Shown here: positions 43,467-57,000 of the stretch, one piece after another
Numbering within the stretch: position 1 is the first letter of the stretch
How the letters are laid out: each line of letters starts with the position of its first letter
Source: Apostichopus japonicus
Lineage: Eukaryota; Echinodermata; Holothuroidea; Aspidochirotida; Stichopodidae
Assembly: GCF_037975245.1 (NCBI RefSeq)
Contig: NC_092577.1
Coordinates: 26,473,398-26,537,397, forward strand
Reading direction: 5' to 3'
Length of the DNA: 64,000 nucleotides
Program-made: the position numbers and the translations under genes
The notes under the pieces: generated by a model
What the model was told of the DNA's origin: nothing
Databases searched by the model: none
Seen by the model: the letters and a program-made list of their open reading frames with translations, nothing else

Positions 43467-46400
43467 ATGGGTATCGCATATTCGATTAATCGGTATCGTA
43501 CGTTCGATTTATCGGTATCGCACATTCGATTTATCGGTACCGCACATTCGATTAATCGGTATCGCACGTTCGATTTATCGGTACCGCACATTCCATTTAT
43601 TGGTATCGTACATTCGATTTACCGATATCGCACATTCGATTTATCGGCACCGCACATTCGATTTATCGGTACCGCAATATCGATTTATCGGTATCGCACA
43701 TTCGATTTATCGGTACCGCACATTCGATTTATCGGTATCGCAAATTCGATTAATCGGTATCGCACATTCGATTTATCGGTAACGCAGTTTCGATTTATCG
43801 GTACCGCACATTCTATTTATCGGTTTCGCAAATTCGATTAATAGGTATCGCACATTCGATTAAACGGTATCGCACATTCGATTTATCGGTAACGCACTTT
43901 CGATTTATCGGTCCCGCACATTCGATTTATCAGTAAAGCACATTCTATTTATCGGTATCGCACAATCTATTAATCGGTCTTGCACATTCGATTTATCGGC
44001 ACCGCACATATATTTATCGATACCGCAATATCGATTTATCGGTATCGCACATTCGATTTATCGTTACCGCACATTCTATTTATCGGTATCGTAAATTCGA
44101 TTTATCGGTCTCGCACATTCGATTTATTGGTAGCAATATCGATTAATCGGTACCGCACATTCGATTTATCGGTACCGCACAATCGATTTATCGGTATCGC
44201 ACAATCGATTAATCGGTCTCGCACATTCGATTTATCGGTAGCGCACATTCGATTTATCGGCACTGCACATTCGATTTATCGGCACCGTACATTCGATTTA
44301 TAGGTACCGCAATATCGATTTATCGGTATCGCACATTCGATTTATCGGTACCGCTCATTCGATTAATTGGTATCGCAAATTCGATTAATCGGTATCGCAC
44401 ATTCGATTTATCGGTAACGTAGTTTCGATTTATCGGTACCGCACATTCGATTTATCGGTATCGCAAATTCGATTAATAGGTTTTGCACATTCGATTAAAC
44501 GGTATCGCACATTCGATTTATCGGTACCGCACATTCGATTTATCGGTACCGCACATACGATTTATCGTTACCGCACATTTGATTTATCGTTATCGCACAT
44601 TCGATTTATCGGTACCGCAATATCGATTTATCGGTACCGCACAATCGATTAATCGGTACCGCACATTCCATTTATCGGTACCACACATTCGATTTATCGT
44701 TATCGCACATTCGATTTATCGGTACCGCAATATCGATTTATCGGTACCGCACATTCGATTAATCGGTATCACACGTTCGATTTATCGGTATCGCACATTC
44801 CATTATTGGTATCGCACATTCGATTTATCGGTATCGCGAATTCGATTTATCGGTACCGCACATTCGATTTATCGGTACCGCAATATCGATTTATTGGTAT
44901 CGCACATTCGATTGACCGGTATCGCACATTCGATTTATCGGCATCGCACATTCGATTTATCGGTACCGCAATATCGATTTATCGGTATGGCACATTCGAT
45001 TTATCGGTACGGTACCTCACATTGATTTATCGGTATCGCACATTCGATTAATCGGTATCGCACATTCGATTAAACGGTATCGCACGTTCTTTTTATCGGT
45101 ACCGCACATTCGATTTATCGGTAACGCATATTCGATTTATCGGTAACGCATATTCCATTATCGGTATCGCATATTCGATTTATCGGTATCGCACATTCGA
45201 TTTATCGGTACCGCGAATTCGATTTATCGGTACCGCACATTCGATTTATCGGTACCGCAATATCGATTTGTCGGTATCGCACATTCGATTGACCGGTATC
45301 GCACATTCGATTTATCGGTATTGCACATCCGATTTATCGGTACCGCACATTCTATTTATCGGTATCGCAAATTCAATTAATCGGTATCGCACATTCGATT
45401 AAACGGTACCGCACTTTCGATTAAACGGTATCGCACATTCGATTTATCGGTAACGCACTTTCGATTTATCGGTACCGCACATTCGATTTATCGGTATCGT
45501 ACATTCGATTAATCGGTATCGCATATTCGATTAAACGTTATCGCACATTCGATTTATCGGTAACGCACATTCGATTTATCGGCACCGCACATTCGATTGA
45601 TCGGCACCGCACATTCGATTTATCGGTACCGCACAATCGATTTATCGGTACCGCACATTCGATTAATCGGTATCGCACGTTCGATTTATCGGTATCGCAC
45701 ATTCCATTATTGGTATCGCGAATTCGATTTATCGGTACCGCACATTCTATTTATCGGTACCGCAATATCGATTTATCGGTATCGCACATTCGATTGAACG
45801 GTACCGCACTTTCGATTTATCGGTATCGCAAATTCGATAAATCGGTATCGCACATTCGATTAAACGGTATCGCACATTCGATTTATCGGTAACGCACTTT
45901 CGATTTATCGGTACCGCACATTCGATTTATCGATATCGCAAATTCGATTAATCGGTATCGCACATTCGATTAAACGTTATCGCACCTTCGATTTATCGGT
46001 AACGCACTTTCGATTTATCGTAACCGCACATTCGATTTATCGGCACCGCACATTCGATTTATCGGTACCGCAATATCGATTTATCGGTATCGCACATACG
46101 ATTAAACGGTTCCGCACTTTCGATTAAACGGTATCGCACATTCGATTTATCGGTACCGCACATTCGATTTATCGGTATCCCAAATTCGATTAATCGGTAT
46201 CGCACGTTCTATTTATCGGTACCGCACATTCCATTTATCGGTATCGTACATTCGATTTACCGATATCGCACATTCGATCTATCGGTAACGCACTTTCGAG
46301 TTATCGGAACCGCACATTCGATTTATCGGCACCGCACATTCGATTTATCGGTACCGCAATATCGATTTATCGGTATCGCACCTACGATTTATCGGTACCG

Positions 46401-49400
46401 CACATTCGAATTATCGGTACCGCACATTCGATTAATCGGTATCGCACGTTCGATTTATCGGTACCGCACATTCGATTTATCGGTATCGTACATTCGATTA
46501 ATCGGTATCGCACGTTCGATTTATCGGTACCGCACGTTCGATTTATCGGTACCGCACGTTCTATTTATCGGTACCGCACATTCCATTTATCGGTATCGTA
46601 CATTCGATTTACCGATATCGCACATTCGATCTATCGGTAACGCACTTTCGATTTATCGGAACCGCACATTCGATTTATCGGCACCGCACATTCGATTTAT
46701 CGGTACCGCAATATCGATTTATCGGTATCGCACCTACGATTTATCGGTACCGCACATTCGAATTATCGGTACCGCACATTCGATTTATGGGTATCGCATA
46801 TTCGATTAATCGGTATCGTACGTTCGATTTATCGGTATCGCACATTCGATTTATCGGTACCGCACATTCGATTAATCGGTATCGCACGTTCGATTTATCG
46901 GTACCGCACATTCCATTTATCGGTATCGTACCTTCGGTTTACCGATATCGCACATTCGATTTATCGGCACCGCACATTCGATTTATCGGTACCGCACATT
47001 CGATTAATCGGTATCGCACATTCTATTTATCGGTACCGCACATTCGATTTATCGGTATCGCAAATTCGATTAATCGGTATCGCACATTCGATTTATCGGT
47101 AACGCAGTTTCTATTTATCGGTACCGCACATTCCATTTATCGGTATCGCAAATTCGATTAATAGGTATCGCCCATTCGATTAAACGGTATCGCACATTCT
47201 ATTTATCGGTATCGCACAATCTATTAATCGGTCTCGCACATTCGATCTATCGGCACCGCACATACGATTTATCGGTACCGCACATTTGATTTATCGTTAT
47301 CGAACATTCGATTTATCGGTACCGCAATATCGATTTATCGGTACCGCACAGTCGATTAATCGGTATTGCACATTCCATTTATCGGATCCGCACATTTGAT
47401 TTATCGTTATCGCACATTCGATTTATCGGCACCGCACATTCGATTAATCGATACCGCAATATCGATTTATCGGTATCGCACATTCGATTTATCGTTACCG
47501 CACATTCTATTTATCGGTATCGTAAATTCGATTTATCGGTCTCGCACATTCGATTTATCGTTACCGCACATTCTATTTATCGGTATCGTAAATTCGATTT
47601 ATCGGTCTCGCACATTCGATTTATCGGTAGCAATATCGATTAATCGGTACCGCACATTCGATTTATCGGTACCGCACAATCGATTTATCGGTATCGCACA
47701 ATCGATTAATCGGTCTCGCACATTCGATTTATCGGTAGCGCACATTCCATTTATCGGCACTGCACATTCGATTTATCGGCACCGTACATTCGATTTATAG
47801 GTACCGCAATATCGATTTATCGGTATCGCACATTCGATTTATCGGTAACGCAGTTTCCATTTATCGGTAGCGCACATTCGATTTATCGGTATCGGAAATT
47901 CGATTAATAGGTATCGCACATTCGATTAAACGGTATCGCACATTCGATTTATCGGTAACGCATATTCGATTTATCGGTATCGCATATTCGATTAATCGGT
48001 ATCGCACGTTCTTTTTATCGGTACCGCACATTCGATTTATCGGTAACGCATATTCGATTTATCGGTATCGCACATTCCATTATTGGTATCGCACATTCGA
48101 TTTATCGGTATCGCTAATTCGATTTATCGGTACCGCAATATCGATTTATCGGTATCGCACATACGATTTATCGGTACCGCACATTCGATTTATCGGTACC
48201 GCACATTCGATTTATCGGTATCGCATATTCGATTAATCGGTATCGCACGTTCGATTTATCGGTACCGCACATTCCATTTATCGGTATCGTACATTCGATT
48301 TACCGATATCGCACATTCGATTTATCGGCACCGCACATTCGATTTATCGGTACCGCAATATCGATTTATCGGTATCGCACATTCGATTTATCGGTACCGC
48401 ACATTCGATTTATCGGTATCGCAAATTCGATTAATCGGTATCGCACATTCGATTTATCGGTAACGCAGTTTCGATTTATCGGTACCGCACATTCTATTTA
48501 TCGGTTTCGCAAATTCGATTAATAGGTATCGCACATTCGATTAAACGGTATCGCACATTCGATTTATCGGTAACGCACTTTCGATTTATCGGTCCCGCAC
48601 ATTCGATTTATCAGTAAAGCACATTCTATTTATCGGTATCGCACAATCTATTAATCGGTCTTGCACATTCGATTTATCGGCACCGCACATATATTTATCG
48701 GTACCGCACATTTGATTTATCGTTATCGCACATTCGATTTATCGGCACCGCACATTCGATTTATCGATACCGCAATATCGATTTATCGGTATCGCACATT
48801 CGATTTATCGTTACCGCACATTCTATTTATCGGTATCGTAAATTCGATTTATCGGTCTCGCACATTCGATTTATCGGTAGCAATATCGATTAATCGGTAC
48901 CGCACATTCGATTTATCGGTACCGCACAATCGATTTATCGGTATCGCACAATCGATTAATCGGTCTCGCACATTCGATTTATCGGTAGCGCACATTCCAT
49001 TTATCGGCACTGCACATTCGATTTATCGGCACCGTACATTCGATTTATAGGTACCGCAATATCGATTTATCGGTATCGCACATTCGATTTATCGGTACCG
49101 CTCATTCGATTAATTGGTATCGCAAATTCGATTAATCGGTATCGCACATTCGATTTATCGGTAACGTAGTTTCGATTTATCGGTACCGCAAATTCGATTT
49201 ATCGGTATCGCAAATTCGATTAATAGGTTTTGCACATTCGATTAAACGGTATCGCACATTCGATTTATCGGTACCGCACATTCGATTTATCGGTACCGCA
49301 CATACGATTTATCGTTACCGCACATTTGATTTATCGTTATCGCACATTCGATTTATCGGTACCGCAATATCGATTTATCGGTACCGCACAATCGATTAAT

Positions 49401-50920
49401 CGGTACCGCACATTCCATTTATCGGTACCACACATTCGATTTATCGTTATCGCACATTCGATTTATCGGTACCGCAATATCGATTTATCGGTACCGCACA
49501 TTCGATTAATCGGTATCACACGTTCGATTTATCGGTATCGCACATTCCATTATTGGTATCGCACATTCCATTTATCGGTATCGCGAATTCGATTTATCGG
49601 TACCGCACATTCGATTTATCGGTACCGCAATATCGATTTATTGGTATCGCACATTCGATTGACCGGTATCGCACATTCGATTTATCGGCATCGCACATTC
49701 GATTTATCGGTACCGCAATATCGATTTATCGGTATGGCACATTCGATTTATCGGTACGGTACCTCTCATTGATTTATCGGTATCGCACATTCGATTAATC
49801 GGTATCACACATTCGATTAAACGGTATCGCACGTTCTTTTTATCGGTACCGCACATTCGATTTATCGGTAACGCATATTCGATTTATCGGTAACGCATAT
49901 TCCATTATCGGTATCGCATATTCGATTTATCGGTATCGCACATTCGATTTATCGGTACCGCGAATTCCATTTATCGGTACCGCACATTCGATTTATCGGT
50001 ACCGCAATATCGATTTGTCGGTATCGCACATTCGATTGACCGGTATCGCACATTCGATTTATCGGTATTGCACATCCGATTTATCGGTACCGCACATTCG
50101 ATTTATCGGTATCGCAAATTCAATTAATCGGTATCGCACATTCGATTAAACGGTACCGCACTTTCGATTAAACGGTATCGCACATTCGATTTATCGGTAA
50201 CGCACTTTCGATTTATCGGTACCGCACATTCGATTTATCGGTATCGTACATTCGATTAATCGGTATCGCATATTCGATTAAACGGTATCGCACATTCGAT
50301 TTATCGGTAACGCACTTTCGATTTATCGGCACCGCACATTCGATTGATCGGCACCGCACATTCGATTTATCGGTACCGCACAATCGATTTATCGGTACCG
50401 CACATTCGATTAATCGGTATCGCAAGTTCGATTTATCGGTATCGCACATTCCATTATTGGTATCGCGAATTCGATTTATCGGTACCGCACATTCTATTTA
50501 TCGGTACCGCAATATCGATTTATCGGTATCGCACATTCGATTGAACGGTACCGCACTTTCGATTTATCGGTATCGCAAATTCGATAAATCGGTATCGCAC
50601 ATTCGATTAAACGGTATCGCACATTCGATTTATCGGTAACGCACTTTCGATTTATCGGTACCGCACATTCGATTTATCGGTATCGCAAATTCGATTAATC
50701 GGTATCGCACATTCGATTAAACGGTATCGCACCTTCGATTTATCGGTAACGCACTTTCGATTTATCGTAACCGCACATTCGATTTATCGGCACCGCACAT
50801 TCGATTTATCGGTACCGCAATATCGATTTATCGGTATCGCACATACGATTAAACGGTTCCGCACTTTCGATTAAACGGTATCGCACATTCGATTTATCGG
50901 TACCGCACATTCGATTTATC
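40370..50920. repeat. 10.5-kb tandem duplication, copy 1
   Basis: Spans most of unit 7, all of unit 8 and the long half of unit 9. Matching landmarks in copy 2 include C 40660 to 51211, H 41163 to 51714, E 42146 to 52697, D 43467 to 54018 and C 43980 to 54531, all at exactly 10,551 bp. Confidence 0.87.
43467..46786. repeat. Core HOR unit 8 (3,320 bp, short type)
   Basis: Order: D 43467, C 43980, H 44483, J 45006, E about 45466, F 45710. Block C has a different three-monomer loss: the short monomer CATATATTTATCGATACC joins directly to CAATATCG near 44010. Private variants include GATTTATTGGTAGC near 44120, ATTAAACGTTATCGC near 45530 (which spoils E) and CGAGTTATCGG near 46298. The first two reappear in unit 10, as does the last one at the start of what follows it. 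Confidence 0.87.
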
Positions 50921-53900
50921 GGTATCGCACATTCGATTTATCGGTACCGCACATTCGATTTATCGGTATCGCAAATTCGATTAATCGGTATCGCACATTC
51001 GATTTATCGGTAACGCAGTTTCGATTTATCGGTACCGCACATTCTATTTATCGGTTTCGCAAATTCGATTAATAGGTATCGCACATTCGATTAAACGGTA
51101 TCGCACATTCGATTTATCGGTAACGCACTTTCGATTTATCGGTCCCGCACATTCGATTTATCAGTAAAGCACATTCTATTTATCGGTATCGCACAATCTA
51201 TTAATCGGTCTTGCACATTCGATTTATCGGCACCGCACATATATTTATCGGTACCGCACATTTGATTTATCGTTATCGCACATTCGATTTATCGTTACCG
51301 CACATTCTATTTATCGGTATCGTAAATTCGATTTATCGGTCTCGCACATTCGATTTATCGGTAGCAATATCGATTAATCGGTACCGCACATTCGATTTAT
51401 CGGTACCGCACAATCGATTTATCGGTATCGCACAATCGATTAATCGGTCTCGCACATTCGATTTATCGGTAGCGCACATTCCATTTATCGGCACTGCACA
51501 TTCGATTTATCGGCACCGTACATTCGATTTATAGGTACCGCAATATCGATTTATCGGTATCGCACATTCGATTTATCGGTACCGCTCATTCGATTAATTG
51601 GTATCGCAAATTCGATTAATCGGTATCGCACATTCGATTTATCGGTAACGTAGTTTCGATTTATCGGTACCGCACATTCGATTTATCGGTATCGCAAATT
51701 CGATTAATAGGTTTTGCACATTCGATTAAACGGTATCGCACATTCGATTTATCGGTACCGCACATTCGATTTATCGGTACCGCACATACGATTTATCGTT
51801 ACCGCACATTTGATTTATCGTTATCGCACATTCGATTTATCGGTACCGCAATATCGATTTATCGGTACCGCACAATCGATTAATCGGTACCGCACATTCC
51901 ATTTATCGGTACCACACATTCGATTTATCGTTATCGCACATTCGATTTATCGGTACCGCAATATCGATTTATCGGTATCGCACATTCGATTAATCGGTAT
52001 CACACGTTCGATTTATCGGTATCGCACATTCCATTATTGGTATCGCACATTCGATTTATCGGTATCGCGAATTCGATTTATCGGTACCGCACATTCGATT
52101 TATCGGTACCGCAATATCGATTTATTGGTATCGCACATTCGATTGACCGGTATCGCACATTCGATTTATCGGCATCGCACATTCGATTTATCGGTACCGC
52201 AATATCGATTTATCGGTATGGCACATTCGATTTATCGGTACGGTACCTCACATTGATTTATCGGTATCGCACATTCGATTAATCGGTATCGCACATTCGA
52301 TTAAACGGTATCGCACGTTCTTTTTATCGGTACCGCACATTCGATTTATCGGTAACGCATATTCGATTTATCGGTAACGCATATTCCATTATCGGTATCG
52401 CATATTCGATTTATCGGTATCGCACATTCGATTTATCGGTACCGCGAATTCGATTTATCGGTACCGCACATTCGATTTATCGGTACCGCAATATCGATTT
52501 GTCGGTATCGCACATTCGATTGACCGGTATCGCACATTCGATTTATCGGTATTGCACATCCGATTTATCGGTACCGCACATTCGATTTATCGGTATCGCA
52601 AATTCAATTAATCGGTACCGCACATTCGATTAAACGGTACCGCACTTTCGATTAAATGGTATCGCACATTCGATTTATCGGTAACGCACTTTCGATTTAT
52701 CGGTACCGCACATTCGATTTATCGGTATCGTACATTCGATTAATCGGTATCGCATATTCGATTAAACGGTATCGCACATTCGATTTATCGGTAACGCACT
52801 TTCGATTTATCGGCACCGCACATTCGATTGATCGGCACCGCACATTCGATTTATCGGTACCGCAGAATCGATTTATCGGTACCGCACATTCGATTAATCG
52901 GTATCGCACGTTCGATTTATCGGTATCGCACATTCCATTATTGGTATCGCGAATTCGATTTATCGGTACCGCACATTCTATTTATCGGTACCGCAATATC
53001 GATTTATCGGTATCGCACATTCGATTGAACGGTACCGCACTTTCGATTTATCGGTATCGCAAATTCGATAAATCGGTATCGCACATTCGATTAAACGGTA
53101 TCGCACATTCGATTTATCGGTAACGCACTTTCGATTTATCGGTACCGCACATTCGATTTATCGGTATCGCAAATTCGATTAATCGGTATCGCACATTCGA
53201 TTAAACGTTATCGCACCTTCGATTTATCGGTAACGCACTTTCGATTTATCGTAACCGCACATTCGATTTATCGGCACCGCACATTCGATTTATCGGTACC
53301 GCAATATCGATTTATCGGTATCGCACATACGATTAAACGGTTCCGCACTTTCGATTAAACGGTATCGCACATTCGATTTATCGGTACCGCACATTCGATT
53401 TATCGGTTTCCCAAATTCGATTAATCGGTATCGCACGTTCTATTTATCGGTACCGCACATTCCATTTATCGGTATCGTACATTCGATTTACCGATATCGC
53501 ACATTCGATCTATCGGTAACGCACTTTCGATTTATCGGAACCGCACATTCGATTTATCGGCACCGCACATTCGATTTATCGGTACCGCAATATCGATTTA
53601 TCGGTATCGCACCTACGATTTATCGGTACCGCACATTCGAATTATCGGTACCGCACATTCGATTAATCGGTATCGCACGTTCGATTTATCGGTACCGCAC
53701 ATTTGATTTATCGGTATCGTACATTCGATTAATCGGTATCGCACGTTCGATTTATCGGTACCGCACGTTCGATTTATCGGTACCGCACGTTCTATTTATC
53801 GGTACCGCACATTCCATTTATCGGTATCGTACATTCGATTTACCGATATCGCACATTCGATCTATCGGTAACGCACTTTCGATTTATCGGAACCGCACAT

Positions 53901-54017
53901 TCGATTTATCGGCACCGCACATTCGATTTATCGGTACCGCAATATCGATTTATCGGTATCGCACCTACGATTTATCGGTATCGCTAATTCGATTTATCGG
54001 TACCGCACATTCGATTT
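46787..54017. repeat. Core HOR unit 9 (7,231 bp, long plus short unit fused)
   Basis: Order: D 46787, A 47366, G 48083, C 48661, H 49230, J 49753, E 50213, F 50457, then no D but directly C 51211, H 51714, J 52237, E 52697, F about 52942. The missing D is not a simple deletion: the junction at 50911-50926 (TCGATTTATCGGTATC) joins the post-F sequence to sequence matching 40370 onward, and so marks the start of the second copy of a 10.5-kb tandem duplication. From 50921 the monomer order follows 40370 at an offset of 10,551 bp. Confidence 0.86.
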
Positions 54018-57000
54018 ATGGGTATCGCATATTCGATTAATCGGTATCGTACGTTCGATTTATCGGTATCGCACATTCGATTTATCGGTACCGCACATTC
54101 GATTAATCGGTATCGCACGTTCGATTTATCGGTACCGCACATTCCATTTATCGGTATCGTACATTCGATTTACCGATATCGCACATTCGATTTATCGGCA
54201 CCGCACATTCGATTTATCGGTACCGCAATATCGATTTATCGGTATCGCACATTCGATTTATCGGTACCGCACATTCGATTTATCGGTATCGCAAATTCGA
54301 TTAATCGGTATCGCACATTCGATTTATCGGTAACGCAGTTTCGATTTATCGGTACCGCACATTCTATTTATCGGTTTCGCAAATTCGATTAATAGGTATC
54401 GCACATTCGATTAAACGGTATCGCACATTCGATTTATCGGTAACGCACTTTCGATTTATCGGTCCCGCACATTCGATTTATCAGTAAAGCACATTCTATT
54501 TATCGGTATCGCACAATCTATTAATCGGTCTTGCACATTTGATTTATCGGCACCGCACATATATTTATCGATACCGCAATATCGATTTATCGGTATCGCA
54601 CATTCGATTTATCGTTACCGCACATTCTATTTATCGGTATCGTAAATTCGATTTATCGGTCTCGCACATTCGATTTATTGGTAGCAATATCGATTAATCG
54701 GTACCGCACATTCGATTTATCGGTACCGCACAATCGATTTATCGGTATCGCACAATCGATTAATCGGTCTCGCACATTCGATTTATCGGTAGCGCACATT
54801 CCATTTATCGGCACTGCACATTCGATTTATCGGCACCGTACATTCGATTTATAGGTACCGCAATATCGATTTATCGGTATCGCACATTCGATTTATCGGT
54901 ACCGCTCATTCGATTAATTGGTATCGCAAATTCGATTAATCGGTATCGCACATTCGATTTATCGGTAACGTAGTTTCGATTTATCGGTACCGCACATTCG
55001 ATTTATCGGTATCGCAAATTCGATTAATAGGTTTTGCACATTCGATTAAACGGTATCGCACATTCGATTTATCGGTACCGCACATTCGATTTATCGGTAC
55101 CGCACATACGATTTATCGTTACCGCACATTTGATTTATCGTTATCGCACATTCGATTTATCGGTACCGCAATATCGATTTATCGGTACCGCACAATCGAT
55201 TAATCGGTACCGCACATTCCATTTATCGGTACCACACATTCGATTTATCGTTATCGCACATTCGATTTATCGGTACCGCAATATCGATTTATCGGTACCG
55301 CACATTCGATTAATCGGTATCACACGTTCGATTTATCGGTATCGCACATTCCATTATTGGTATCGCACATTCGATTTATCGGTATCGCGAATTCGATTTA
55401 TCGGTACCGCACATTCGATTTATCGGTACCGCAATATCGATTTATTGGTATCGCACATTCGATTGACCGGTATCGCACATTCGATTTATCGGCATCGCAC
55501 ATTCGATTTATCGGTACCGCAATATCGATTTATCGGTATGGCACATTCGATTTATCGGTACTGTACCTCACATTGATTTATCGGTATCGCACATTCGATT
55601 AATCGGTATCGCACATTCGATTAAACGGTATCGCACGTTCTTTTTATCGGTACCGCACATTCGATTTATCGGTAACGCATATTCGATTTATCGGTAACGC
55701 ATATTCCATTATCGGTATCGCATATTCGATTTATCGGTATCGCACATTCGATTTATCGGTACCGCGAATTCGATTTATCGGTACCGCACATTCGATTTAT
55801 CGGTACCGCAATATCGATTTGTCGGTATCGCACATTCGATTGACCGGTATCGCACATTCGATTTATCGGTATTGCACATCCGATTTATCGGTACCGCACA
55901 TTCGATTTATCGGTATCGCACATTCAATTAATCGGTATCGCACATTCGATTAAACGGTACCGCACTTTCGATTAAACGGTATCGCACATTCGATTTATCG
56001 GTAACGCACTTTCGATTTATCGGTACCGCACATTCGATTTATCGGTATCGTACATTCGATTAATCGGTATCGCATATTCGATTAAACGTTATCGCACATT
56101 CGATTTATCGGTAACGCACTTTCGATTTATCGTAACCGCACATTCGATTTATCGGCACCGCACATTCGATTTATCGGTACCGCAATATCGATTTATCGGT
56201 ATCGCACATACGATTAAACGGTTCCGCACTTTCGATTAAACGGTATCGCACATTCGATTTATCGGTACCGCACATTCGATTTATCGGTATCCCAAATTCG
56301 ATTAATCGGTATCGCACGTTCTATTTATCGGTACCGCACATTCCATTTATCGGTATCGTACATTCGATTTACCGATATCGCACATTCGATCTATCGGTAA
56401 CGCACTTTCGAGTTATCGGAACCGCACATTCGATTTATCGGCACCGCACATTCGATTTATCGGTACCGCAATATCGATTTATCGGTATCGCACCTACGAT
56501 TTATCGGTACCGCACATTCGAATTATCGGTACCGCACATTCGATTAATCGGTATCGCACGTTCGATTTATCGGTACCGCACATTCGATTTATCGGTATCG
56601 TACATTCGATTAATCGGTATCGCACGTTCGATTTATCGGTACCGCACGTTCGATTTATCGGCACCGCACGTTCTATTTATCGGTACCGCACATTCCATTT
56701 ATCGGTATCGTACGTTCGATTTACCGATATCGCACATTCGATCTATCGGTAACGCACTTTCGATTTATCGGAACCGCACATTCGATTTATCGGCACCGCA
56801 CATTCGATTTATCGGTACCGCAATATCGATTTATCGGTATCGCACCTACGATTTATCGGTACCGCACATTCGAATTATCGGTACCGCACATTCGATTTAT
56901 GGGTATCGCATATTCGATTAATCGGTATCGTACGTTCGATTTATCGGTATCGCACATTCGATTTATCGGTACCGCACATTCGATTAATCGGTATCGCACG

